A DNA stretch of 48,504 nt, from assembly GCA_028818795.1 (NCBI GenBank), contig JAPPND010000011.1, positions 1-48,504 of the forward strand, written 5' to 3'. Below the pieces are notes generated by a model, which made no database searches, was not told the DNA's origin, and saw nothing but the letters and a program-made list of their open reading frames with translations. This document shows positions 26,293-34,181 of this stretch, one piece after another. The DNA comes from Gammaproteobacteria bacterium (lineage in GTDB: Bacteria; Pseudomonadota; Gammaproteobacteria; Pseudomonadales; Azotimanducaceae). A program made the translations under genes and the position numbers. Position 1 is the stretch's first letter. Each line of letters opens with the position of its first letter.

Positions 26293-27996
26293 ATGACCCA
26301 GGAAGACCAAAACAATGCATCCGTCACCGCCTCAGACCCAACGGGTGCCATTCAAGAGATACTGCGCGTCGCGGGCATAAATGGTCGTCGCCTGCGATAC
26401 CTGTTGAGTATGCTCATTGAGCGGCCTATGTCTTTTGACACGCTGGTACGTGAATCCGCGGTAGAGCATCGTACGGCCAGTTCTCTCGTCAATGCTTTGG
26501 GCGACGACCTAGTTAGTATGAGAGATGGTCGACTGCAGATCGTCCACGAACGTGCCGATCAATACAGGGAACTGATCAACCACCGTCAACTCTACTCTAC
26601 TACACCTGACGATCCACTCGGACGATTGCTTGACGCGCATTCCCCTGTTGTTGCGAAGCTGGCCCGGCTTGTCGAAAAGGCGCCTGCATCAAGGAAGTCA
26701 CTGGATCATGTATCTGCCACGGCTGAGACCGCAGTGCGCCGTGCACTATGGTTGGAGTGCACTTTCGATCTCGACAATGCCCGCGTTCTTTGTATTGGCG
26801 ATCACGACCTAACATCCGTCGCAATTGCCGAAGTAAACCCTCGCACCGCGGTCACGGTAGTCGACATTGACGACGATATCCTGGGATATATCGACTCCAT
26901 GGGGTACGCCTCCATTCGATGTCTGTGGTCCGACTTCCGATACGGGCTCGCTCCGCACGCCGAAGGATGGGCCGACCTCGTCTTCACCGATCCACCGTAC
27001 ACACCAGAGGGCGTAAAACTCTTTCTCGGTAGAGGCGTACAGGGTTTGCGAAAAAGCGAGGTGGCGCGGTTAGTAATGGCCTACGGATTCAGCGAGATGC
27101 ACCCCGTGCTGGGATTGAAAGTTCAACGGGCCGCCGCAAGCCTTCATCTAACGTTCGATACGATATTGCCTAGATTCAACAGCTACCACGGCGCGCAAGC
27201 CGTGGGCAGTAGAAGCAGCACTTATGTGCTACGACCGACCTCTCGGACTTGGCGCGCTGCCAATACGAAAGGCAAGTCTACGACCAATATCTACACCCAC
27301 GGATCGCAGTCCACTGAACGAGAGCCGGAAAATGTAACGCCTGAAGTAGAGACAGCGGTCACACGCGCGGCGGCGGCTTCGAACGAGCGTTCGGTCAAGA
27401 TGGTCGGTGCAGGATGGCCTTCGAAGGAGGCCAATTCACTCAAGGCAGTTCTGTTGGGGCAGTTAGGTTCGGGCTCCTGTGTAGCAGTCAATCTCGTCAT
27501 CGACCCCGGTGGTTGGCTGTTTCGTCTGCTACTCGCCGTTAATGCTACGCGCCTCGCTATCCTGGTTTCAAACAACCACCCGGCGATAGCTAGTGAGAGA
27601 GCCCAGAAAAGACTGCAGGCTCTCGTGGCTTCGAAATACAAACTAAAGCTCTGCAGAAGCACGCCGCACTCCCGCTATGCCATTGTTGAGGCGGACGTTA
27701 TCGAAGAAGGAGATCTGGATCTGGCCGAACGGGTGGTTCGCGGCATTCTTGACCGTGCTCATGGAACGGTACGAAACACTTGGCGAGAGTCGGTGATCCG
27801 AGCGGCTAGCACAGCCGACAAGGCGCTAACGAAAAACGAGGCGCGCGAACTAATTGAGGCGTCTGGAGTTGCCCAGGAGATCCTCGCCAGCCAACTCCTC
27901 GCCCTGCCTCGGGATGCGATTGAGAGTCTCATCCGCCTGATAGCCAAATCAAGTCCGGTCGGCGGCAATCACGCTCAGAGTGAACATAAGAACTGA
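26293..27996 (+). CDS. BpsA-like branched polyamine synthase family protein (DUF43)
   Basis: 567 residues. The centre matches N4-bis(aminopropyl)spermidine synthase (BpsA), an aminopropyltransferase using decarboxylated SAM. SATAETAVRRALWLE precedes the Rossmann motif CIGDHDLTSVAI (residues 167-178). VDIDDDILGYI and the catalytic-loop FTDPPYTPEGVKLFLGRG (231-248) follow. BpsA carries GDDD where this has GDHD. Residues 15-95 look like a winged-helix domain, as in archaeal BpsA. Residues 330-567 are an extra region I do not recognise: a polar linker to about 380, an alpha/beta segment (CVAVNLVIDPGGWLFRLLLA), and a helical tail. Third codon positions are much less GC-rich than in the neighbours, indicating transfer. 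It stands alone and ends at an antitoxin/toxin junction. Confidence 0.78.
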   Translation: MTQEDQNNASVTASDPTGAIQEILRVAGINGRRLRYLLSMLIERPMSFDTLVRESAVEHRTASSLVNALGDDLVSMRDGRLQIVHERADQYRELINHRQLYSTTPDDPLGRLLDAHSPVVAKLARLVEKAPASRKSLDHVSATAETAVRRALWLECTFDLDNARVLCIGDHDLTSVAIAEVNPRTAVTVVDIDDDILGYIDSMGYASIRCLWSDFRYGLAPHAEGWADLVFTDPPYTPEGVKLFLGRGVQGLRKSEVARLVMAYGFSEMHPVLGLKVQRAAASLHLTFDTILPRFNSYHGAQAVGSRSSTYVLRPTSRTWRAANTKGKSTTNIYTHGSQSTEREPENVTPEVETAVTRAAAASNERSVKMVGAGWPSKEANSLKAVLLGQLGSGSCVAVNLVIDPGGWLFRLLLAVNATRLAILVSNNHPAIASERAQKRLQALVASKYKLKLCRSTPHSRYAIVEADVIEEGDLDLAERVVRGILDRAHGTVRNTWRESVIRAASTADKALTKNEARELIEASGVAQEILASQLLALPRDAIESLIRLIAKSSPVGGNHAQSEHKN

Positions 27997-28020
27997 ACGT
28001 GAGGTTGTCTACGACCGTCA
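27997..28020 (-). pseudogene. Stub of a FitB/VapC-like toxin gene
   Basis: A TTG overlapping the antitoxin TGA (TTGA) starts the frame (M)TVVDN, which matches the opening of many PIN toxins (VVDNSV). After the Asn codon the frame is antisense to the end of the BpsA-like gene and unrelated. The toxin is therefore probably cut after about five codons at roughly 28005. Confidence 0.4.
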
Positions 28021-28254
28021 ACGCCGTCGATCCGCATCGCGTTCGCGCAGGATGGCCGATGCCGAAACCCGGGTGTCCGATACGTCCTTCCGATCACGAA
28101 CGCCCTGCAACCGTGCGCCGATCGTTGGGCGAGACGCGATTCGTTCCAGCTCGCCGAGCAGGAATCCCTGCATGGATTGGCGTCGCATGGCCGCCCGCGT
28201 CGCGAGCTCGTTCCGAACATCGTCCGGGACACCGCGTATTGTGATCTGCACCAT
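28018..28254 (-). CDS. Orphan FitA/VapB-like RHH antitoxin
   Basis: 78 residues. MVQITIRGVPDDVRNELATRAAMRRQSMQGFLLGELERIA is a complete ribbon-helix-helix FitA-type domain, followed by a toxin-wrapping tail (RVSASAILRERDADRRR). ATG 28254. Its toxin should follow on the minus strand, but only a stub remains before the BpsA-like gene, so this is an orphan that may still autoregulate or cross-neutralise. Confidence 0.8.
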   Translation of the reverse strand: MVQITIRGVPDDVRNELATRAAMRRQSMQGFLLGELERIASRPTIGARLQGVRDRKDVSDTRVSASAILRERDADRRR

Positions 28255-28362
28255 GATTGCAATTCGCCAGCACTGACAGCACAAGCATACTGCACGGGTT
28301 GGAGGTACAAACGCCGAGTCCGTGTTCAAGTACCATCCTGCCTTTTCCCAGCGACCGAGGGC

Positions 28363-28974
28363 ATGGCACTTTCCGCTCGCCAACATCGAGGCGCTCAGAG
28401 CAGCGGGCGTGGCTTGAAGCGCATCTGCGTCATGTGCGGCTCCAGCGAGGGCCGAGATCCCGCGTACGTCCTAGCTGCGCAGACACTCGGGCGGACACTC
28501 GCGGAGCGCGGCATCGGCGTCGTCTATGGCGGGGCCGGCGTCGGCCTCATGGGCGCCTTGGCGGACGCCGCCTGCGAGGCAGGAGGCGAAGTCATCGGCG
28601 TCATCACGCCCGACCTAGCCGATCTCGTGGGCCACGAACTCGTGCGGCTTGAACAGGTCGAAACGATCCACCGGCGCAAGAATCGCTTCTCCGAGCTATC
28701 CGATGGCTACATCGCCCTGCCGGGCGGATTCGGCACCCTAGAGGAACTGTTCGAGGCCGTGACCTGGAATCAGCTCGGACTCCACGACAAGCCGGTGGGG
28801 CTGTTGAATGTCGCCGGCTATTTCGACACGCTCCTCGAGTATCTGCGCCATGTCCAAGTGGAAGGGTTCGTGCGGCGTGAACACGTCGACGGAATCATTG
28901 TCGAAGACGAACCGGGGCGTTTGATCGACGCCCTGCAACGATACAGCCCCGTGCGCCTTGGAAAATGGTGGTAG
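28363..28974 (+). CDS. LOG family nucleotide 5'-monophosphate phosphoribohydrolase (TIGR00730)
   Basis: Rossmann-fold LOG protein that hydrolyses cytokinin ribotides or other nucleoside monophosphates. RICVMCGSSEGRDP, VYGGAGVGLMGALADAA, and the catalytic PGGFGTLEELFEAVTWNQLG with Arg in HRRKNRFSEL are present. Old annotations call it lysine decarboxylase; the sequence does not support that. The family N-terminus (KRICVMC) aligns with a TTG at 28414 (186 residues). ATG 28363 gives 203 residues and is used here, but the TTG start may be the real one. The stop overlaps the start of the ABC ATPase gene by 10 bp. Confidence 0.85.
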   Translation: MALSARQHRGAQSSGRGLKRICVMCGSSEGRDPAYVLAAQTLGRTLAERGIGVVYGGAGVGLMGALADAACEAGGEVIGVITPDLADLVGHELVRLEQVETIHRRKNRFSELSDGYIALPGGFGTLEELFEAVTWNQLGLHDKPVGLLNVAGYFDTLLEYLRHVQVEGFVRREHVDGIIVEDEPGRLIDALQRYSPVRLGKWW

Positions 28975-30095
28975 TGGTGGGAAGCGCCGCACCGCACGTC
29001 GAATACCAGAACGTCCAGAAAAGCTACGACGGCCAGACGCTCGTCGTTGAGGATCTGAACCTCGCCGTCCAAAAGGGCGAATTCCTGACCCTGCTCGGCC
29101 CCTCGGGGTCCGGCAAGACGACGTGCCTCATGATGCTTGCCGGGTTCGAGCAGACGTCCGCCGGCACGATCCTTGTCGACGGCGTCTCGGTACAGGATCT
29201 CCCCCCGGACAAGCGCGGCATCGGCGTGGTGTTCCAGAACTACGCGTTGTTCCCGCACATGACGGTGGGCGGCAATCTGTCGTTTCCGCTGGAAGTGCGC
29301 CGCCTGCCTCCGACGGAACGGGCCGAGCGCGTGCGAAGGGCACTGCGTCTCGTCCAATTGGAGGGCTTCGAGGATCGCCGACCCGGACAGCTATCCGGCG
29401 GTCAGCAGCAACGCGTCGCCATCGCCCGGGCGTTGGTGTTCGAACCCGACCTGGTGCTGATGGACGAGCCCCTCGGTGCACTGGACCGGCGCCTGCGCGA
29501 GGAGATGCAGTTCGAAATTCGCCGCATCCAGCGCGAACTGGGCGTGACGGTGATCTACGTTACCCACGATCAGCAGGAGGCCATGGTGATGTCGGACCGG
29601 GTCGCGGTGTTCCGCGACGGCCGGATCGAGCAGGTGGCCTCTCCCGAGACGCTATACGAAGAACCGGAACGTGCCTTCGTCGCGCACTTCATCGGCGAGA
29701 ACAATCTGGTGGCGGGCACCGTCGTCGGTTCCGACGGCGACATCTGCGTCGTCGATACGGAAGGCGGCACGGTTCACGCCTTCGATGTACAGGGCAACCC
29801 GCCTGGCGACGAGGTGCTTCTCGCCATTCGGCCGGAGCGGGTAGGCGTCGCCGCGGAAACGGGACAATATGCGAACGAGCTCGAGGCCGACGTCGTCGAT
29901 GTCGTGTTCATCGGCGATCACCTGCGCGTGCGCCTGAAGGTCGGCGAACGCGACGATTTCATCGCCAAGATTCCCAATATCGTCGGCCACGGCAGGGTGC
30001 TGCCGGGCGACACCGTGCGTATCGGCTGGGCAACGCTGGACTGTCGCGCACTTCCCCCCGACCCATCTGTTCTGCAAACGGAGAACGATCAATGA
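28965..30095 (+). CDS. Polyamine-type ABC transporter ATP-binding protein (PotA-like)
   Basis: 376 residues. Walker A GPSGSGKTT, Q-loop VVFQNYALFPHMTVGGN, signature LSGGQQQR, Walker B LVLMDEP and H-loop VTHDQQEA are all intact. The C-terminal TOBE domain (about 285-365) is typical of PotA/FbpC/MalK. Start ATG 28965 lies within the LOG gene 3-prime end. The stop overlaps the next ATG (ATGA). It is the first of four transporter genes, in the order ATPase, binding protein, permease, permease. Confidence 0.92.
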   Translation: MVVVVGSAAPHVEYQNVQKSYDGQTLVVEDLNLAVQKGEFLTLLGPSGSGKTTCLMMLAGFEQTSAGTILVDGVSVQDLPPDKRGIGVVFQNYALFPHMTVGGNLSFPLEVRRLPPTERAERVRRALRLVQLEGFEDRRPGQLSGGQQQRVAIARALVFEPDLVLMDEPLGALDRRLREEMQFEIRRIQRELGVTVIYVTHDQQEAMVMSDRVAVFRDGRIEQVASPETLYEEPERAFVAHFIGENNLVAGTVVGSDGDICVVDTEGGTVHAFDVQGNPPGDEVLLAIRPERVGVAAETGQYANELEADVVDVVFIGDHLRVRLKVGERDDFIAKIPNIVGHGRVLPGDTVRIGWATLDCRALPPDPSVLQTENDQ

Positions 30096-31252
30096 AACGA
30101 ACGACCCGAACGACTCAACCTAGTACGTTTGCGTACAAAGTACGCGACACGTTCGACGATGCGGGCAGGGACAAGCCCCGCCCCTACGCCGTGGCAACCC
30201 TCGCGCTGCTATTTGCCGCCGCCTCGGCAACGGCCGCCGAGTCCGTCACCGTGGTGTCCTGGGGCGGGTCCTATGAAAGGGCCTGCGTCGAGGGCTACCA
30301 CAAGGCGTTCACCGCCGAGACCGGCATCGAGATCAAGCTCGAGGACTACAACGGCGGCCTGGCCGAGGTACGCGCCCAAGTGGATTCCGGTGCGGTGCAT
30401 TGGGACGTGGTGGACGTCGAACTGGCCGACGGCGTGCGGGGCTGCGACGAAGGTTTGTTCAAGGTATTCGACCCCGCCACCCTGCCTCCAGGCGCCGACG
30501 GCTCCGCGCCCGAGGACGACTACTATCCGGACGCCATCACCGAGTGCGGCGCCAACACGCTCTACTACTCCACCGTCTACGCCTACAACGCCGAGAAGAT
30601 CCCCGGCGAAAGACCGACCACGATGCAGGACTTCTTCGACCTCGAACGCTTTCCCGGTCGTCGCGGCATGCGCCGGTCGCCGGTCGTGAACCTCGAGTTC
30701 GCGCTGATGGGCGACGGCGTCCCGGCCGAAGAGGTATACGCGCTTCTGGACACCGAGGAGGGTGTCGAACGGGCATTCGCGAAACTCGACACCATCAAGG
30801 ACCACGTCGTCTGGTGGGAGGCCGGCGCCCAACCGCCGCAAATGCTGGCCGACGGCGAAGTGCTCATGTCCACCGCCTACAACGGTCGCATCTTCAACGC
30901 CCAGGTACTCGAAGAGCAGCCCTTCGTCATCGTCTGGGACGGCCAGGTCCTCGATACCGGATTCCTCGCGATCCTCGAAGGCGCGCCGAACCCCGAGGCC
31001 GCGCAACGCTTCGTGGAATTCGCGGCGCGGCCGTCGTCGATGGCCGGGACCGCCCGGTACATCTCCTACAGCCCCACGCGTCGGTCGGCCGAGGCCCTGA
31101 TCTCCACCCATGCGGAAACGGGCGTTGCGATGCGCCCGCACATGCCCAATACGCCCGAAAACGCCGAGCGCGCGTTGCACAACGATTGGGAATGGTGGAG
31201 CGACAACCGCGATGACATGAACGAACGTTTCGCGGCGTGGCTTGCCCGATAG
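30092..31252 (+). CDS. Periplasmic polyamine-type substrate-binding protein (PotD/PotF-like)
   Basis: 386 residues. VTVVSWGGSYERACVEGYHKAFTAETGIEIKLEDYNGG is the PotD-family start. WDVVDVELADGVRGCDEGLF and the WWEAGAQPPQMLADGEV segment line the cleft. The signal peptide is odd: the hydrophobic core (about 33-48) is preceded by some 30 residues, of which AGRDKPRPY (24-32) is translated from an inverted copy of the dispersed repeat. A second short palindrome, GCGTACAAAGTACGC, lies at 30131-30145. ATG 30092 overlaps the ATPase stop, which supports this start. The ligand may be putrescine/spermidine or a related amine. Confidence 0.9.
   Translation: MKRTTRTTQPSTFAYKVRDTFDDAGRDKPRPYAVATLALLFAAASATAAESVTVVSWGGSYERACVEGYHKAFTAETGIEIKLEDYNGGLAEVRAQVDSGAVHWDVVDVELADGVRGCDEGLFKVFDPATLPPGADGSAPEDDYYPDAITECGANTLYYSTVYAYNAEKIPGERPTTMQDFFDLERFPGRRGMRRSPVVNLEFALMGDGVPAEEVYALLDTEEGVERAFAKLDTIKDHVVWWEAGAQPPQMLADGEVLMSTAYNGRIFNAQVLEEQPFVIVWDGQVLDTGFLAILEGAPNPEAAQRFVEFAARPSSMAGTARYISYSPTRRSAEALISTHAETGVAMRPHMPNTPENAERALHNDWEWWSDNRDDMNERFAAWLAR
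30163..30188 (-). repeat. Dispersed repeat, copy 5 (inside a CDS)
   Basis: GGGCAGGGACAAGCCCCGCC followed by CCTACG: a diverged inverted copy of the GTAGGGG repeat, closest to 14971-14997. It is in frame inside the signal-peptide region of the binding-protein gene and encodes GRDKPRPY. Confidence 0.75.
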
Positions 31253-32486
31253 CACCGTTCGCCGAGGCGGCGTGAGACTGCGCATGGCCGCCGGGTCGCC
31301 CAGGATTCGAGCCGCGGGCCTGACGATCCCGTTGATCGCGTTCATCGGGGTGACGTTCATCGCGCCGCTCGGGACGTTGCTGACGCGTAGCGTCTACGAC
31401 GCGGAAGTGGCCGAGATCCTGCCCGAGACCCTGGCGGTTCTCGCGGATTGGGACGGTAGCGGGACGCCCTCCGAAGCAACCTACGCGACCATTGCGAGGG
31501 AACTATTGCGCGCCCGGGACGAACGCACCTTGGGCCGCGCTGCGACTCGCATCAACCGGATTCAGAGCGGCCTGCGCAGCGTCGTGGTCAAGACGCCGCG
31601 ACGCCTTGGACGCGATGCCGACGCCGATCCGCCAAGTTCCTGGCGGGAAGCCCTGGTCGCCATCGACGACGCCTGGGCCGAAACCGCCACCTGGCGTGCG
31701 GTCCGCGAAGCCGGACAGCCGTTCACGCCGCGTCATTTCCTGAACGCGGTGGACCTCGAAACGCGACCGGACGGGAGCATCGGCGCCATGCCCGAGACAC
31801 GGCGCATCTACGTGCCGCTCTATCTCAGGACGCTGTGGGTGAGCCTCGGCGTCACCGCCTTGTGTCTCGTGATCGGCTATCCCATCGCCCACGCCATAGT
31901 CCATGCGCCGTCGCGCTGGTCGACCACGTTGCTGGTGCTGGTGCTCGTGCCGTTCTGGACGTCGCTCCTGGTGCGCACCACGGCCTGGATCGTGCTGTTG
32001 CAGAACCAGGGCGTCGTGAACGACATCCTGGTTGCGCTGGGAATCGTCGCCGACAACGATCGGATCGCCATGATCTACAACATGACCGGCACCTTCGTCG
32101 CCATGACCCACGTGCTGCTGCCGTTCATGGTGCTGCCGCTGTATTCGGTGATGCGCTCGATTCCCGCGCGCCACATGGACGCCGCAGCATCGCTCGGAGC
32201 GACGCCGATGCAGGCATTCCGAAGGGTCTACTGGCCGCAGACCCTGCCGGGCGTCGGGGCGGGGTCGCTGCTCGTGTTCATCCTGGCGATCGGCTACTAC
32301 ATCACCCCGGCGCTGGTGGGCGGCCAAAGCGGCCAACTCATCTCCAACATGATCGCCTACCACATGCAGACATCCCTGAACTGGGGCCTGGCGGCAGCGC
32401 TGGCGGCGATCCTGCTGCTGGCGGTGATCGGGCTCTACGTGCTCTACGACCGCGTCGTCGGCATCGACCGGATGCGCCTCGGATGA
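31242..32486 (+). CDS. Polyamine-type ABC transporter permease (PotB-like) with large insert
   Basis: 414 residues against about 280-310 for PotB. The first membrane segment (about 26-46) is followed by some 145 hydrophilic residues (about 50-195) before the remaining five segments. This insert is predicted to face the periplasm. The EAA loop is present (MDAAASLGATPMQAFRRVYWP). TTG 31242 lies within the previous gene's stop region; GTG 31272 with GAGG upstream, or ATG 31284, are alternatives. The stop overlaps the next ATG (ATGA). Confidence 0.88.
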   Translation: MPDSTVRRGGVRLRMAAGSPRIRAAGLTIPLIAFIGVTFIAPLGTLLTRSVYDAEVAEILPETLAVLADWDGSGTPSEATYATIARELLRARDERTLGRAATRINRIQSGLRSVVVKTPRRLGRDADADPPSSWREALVAIDDAWAETATWRAVREAGQPFTPRHFLNAVDLETRPDGSIGAMPETRRIYVPLYLRTLWVSLGVTALCLVIGYPIAHAIVHAPSRWSTTLLVLVLVPFWTSLLVRTTAWIVLLQNQGVVNDILVALGIVADNDRIAMIYNMTGTFVAMTHVLLPFMVLPLYSVMRSIPARHMDAAASLGATPMQAFRRVYWPQTLPGVGAGSLLVFILAIGYYITPALVGGQSGQLISNMIAYHMQTSLNWGLAAALAAILLLAVIGLYVLYDRVVGIDRMRLG

Positions 32487-33319
32487 CCACGGCGACGACA
32501 TACGTGGGAAGGAGGCTGGGGCGCTACGCCTATGTCGGCTTCTGTGCCTGCGCGTTCGTCTTTCTCGTCGCGCCGATCCTCGTGATCGTGCCGTTGAGCT
32601 TCAACGCCGAGCCGTACTTCACCTTTACGGAGGGCATGCTCCGCCTCGACCCGGATGCTTGGTCGCTGCGCTGGTACCGCAGCATCGTCGAAGACGAACA
32701 ATGGGGGCGGGCGCTCGTCAACAGCATGATCATCGGAGTGGCCGCGACGCTGCTCGCCACCACCCTCGGCACCGTTGCCGCGTTGGGCCTCGCGAACTCG
32801 GCCATGCCCGCACGGCGATTGGCCATGGGAATTCTCATCTCCCCGATGATCACGCCGGTCATCATCGTCGCCGTCGGCGTGTTCTTCTTCTACTCCAAGC
32901 TCGGCCTCGCCCAGACCCACCTGGGATTGATTCTTGCCCACGCCGCCCTTGGCGCGCCGTTCGTCGTGATCACCGTCACCGCGACCCTCGCCGGTTTCGA
33001 TCAAACGTTGATGCGTGCCGCGGCCAGCCTTGGTGCGCGTCCGCTGACGAGGTTTCGGCGAGTCCAGCTGCCGCTGATCGCCCCCGGGGTCTTCTCCGGG
33101 GGCCTGTTCGCGTTCGCCGCGTCCTTCGACGAGGTGGTGGTCGTCCTGCTCATGGGCGGGTTGGAGCAACGGACGATTCCGCGCCAGATGTGGTCGGGCA
33201 TCAGGGAGCAGATCAGCCCGACGATCCTCGCGGTCGCGACGCTCCTGATCATCTTCGCCGTGCTGGTGCTGTTCACCGTGGAGTGGCTGCGGCGGCGGTC
33301 GAGCGAGACTTCGACGTAG
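32483..33319 (+). CDS. Polyamine-type ABC transporter permease (PotC-like)
   Basis: 278 residues with six membrane segments. The EAA loop reads MRAAASLGARPLTRFRRVQLP. PLSFNAEPYFTF after helix 1 and FDEVVVVLLMGG near the end are typical of PotC. The start is coupled to the upstream permease by a 4-base overlap. Last gene of the transporter operon. Confidence 0.92.
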   Translation: MTTATTYVGRRLGRYAYVGFCACAFVFLVAPILVIVPLSFNAEPYFTFTEGMLRLDPDAWSLRWYRSIVEDEQWGRALVNSMIIGVAATLLATTLGTVAALGLANSAMPARRLAMGILISPMITPVIIVAVGVFFFYSKLGLAQTHLGLILAHAALGAPFVVITVTATLAGFDQTLMRAAASLGARPLTRFRRVQLPLIAPGVFSGGLFAFAASFDEVVVVLLMGGLEQRTIPRQMWSGIREQISPTILAVATLLIIFAVLVLFTVEWLRRRSSETST

Positions 33320-33379
33320 CGGTGCCGCGACCAAGCCCCGGGGCACCGAGTGGAAGGACACAAGCCACGCGTCGCCAGG

Positions 33380-33814
33380 TTAGGCCCACGGATTGACTGT
33401 GTCGACGCCCGTGATCCGAAACTCGCCTACGTTGCGGGTCACGACGGTGCAGCCTAACCGGACTGCCGTCGCCGCCAGGAACGCATCGGCGAGATGATCG
33501 TCAAGCGGCTCTCCCTGACGTCGTCTGTGCTCCATGATACTCGCGCACGTCCGGGCGTCCTCGAGCGTCCAGTCGAAGACTTGCCCTTCGAGTAGGTCGT
33601 CGAGGAGATCCTGAAATCCGTCAAAAAGACCGTCTCGCCGTCGTCCGGGGTCTAGGCGACTGATCCCATTGAGGATCTCCCAAACCGTGATGGACGCGAG
33701 TCCGATACCACCCTCCTCGGCAATCTGGTCTAGGAAGTCGACAACGCGGTCGTCGGGCTCCGGTCTCATCATCTCCGAGACGACATTCGCATCCAAAAGC
33801 CAAGCCACTGTCAT
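33380..33814 (-). CDS. PIN-domain toxin (FitB/VapC type)
   Basis: 144 residues. WLLDANVVSEMMRPEPD carries the first Asp. ASITVWEILNGISRLDPGRRR contains the conserved Glu. LDDHLADAFLAATAVRLGCTVVTRNVGEF carries the remaining acidic residues. It is full length and appears intact, a likely Mg-dependent RNase. Its ATG overlaps the antitoxin stop (ATGA), so translation is coupled. The only clearly intact PIN/RHH pair in the window. Confidence 0.88.
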   Translation of the reverse strand: MTVAWLLDANVVSEMMRPEPDDRVVDFLDQIAEEGGIGLASITVWEILNGISRLDPGRRRDGLFDGFQDLLDDLLEGQVFDWTLEDARTCASIMEHRRRQGEPLDDHLADAFLAATAVRLGCTVVTRNVGEFRITGVDTVNPWA

Positions 33815-34074
33815 GACTCGGAATCACCTGAATCGGCGAACGTCAGCGGCGGAGACCCGTACCGTCGGTCGAGATCCAGTTCGATTCCGCGGTCGGGACC
33901 AAAGTGGCGCTTGAACGCTTCAGACGGTTTGGGACGCCTCGCCGTCTTCTCGCGCTTCTCACGTATGAGTCGCCGAACGAATTCCTCCATCGATACATTG
34001 TCTTGGCGCGCTTGCAGCCTCAACCACGACTTGTCCACTGGATCGAGTCCCCGAATCGTGATGGTCGTGCTCAT
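33811..34074 (-). CDS. RHH antitoxin (FitA/VapB type)
   Basis: 87 residues. MSTTITIRGLDPVDKSWLRLQARQDNVSMEEFVRRLIRE is the FitA-type ribbon-helix-helix domain. The C-terminal tail (FGPDRGIELDLDRRYG) is the toxin-binding part. ATG 34074; upstream ATG 34113 is less likely because the strand begins at STTITI. Directly coupled to the PIN toxin. Confidence 0.88.
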   Translation of the reverse strand: MSTTITIRGLDPVDKSWLRLQARQDNVSMEEFVRRLIREKREKTARRPKPSEAFKRHFGPDRGIELDLDRRYGSPPLTFADSGDSES

Positions 34075-34181
34075 CTTGTCGCCACGGCATCCCGGACTTG
34101 CAGATGCTAGCAAAATGTGCAGTCAGTCGCGAGTCCTATTGCCTATACTGTCCTCGCGTCGTTTTTTCGGGACTCCAAAGA

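Noticed and set aside
28363-28974. Lysine decarboxylase
   Set aside because: The PGGxGTxxE motif belongs to LOG phosphoribohydrolases; the old label is a known misannotation.
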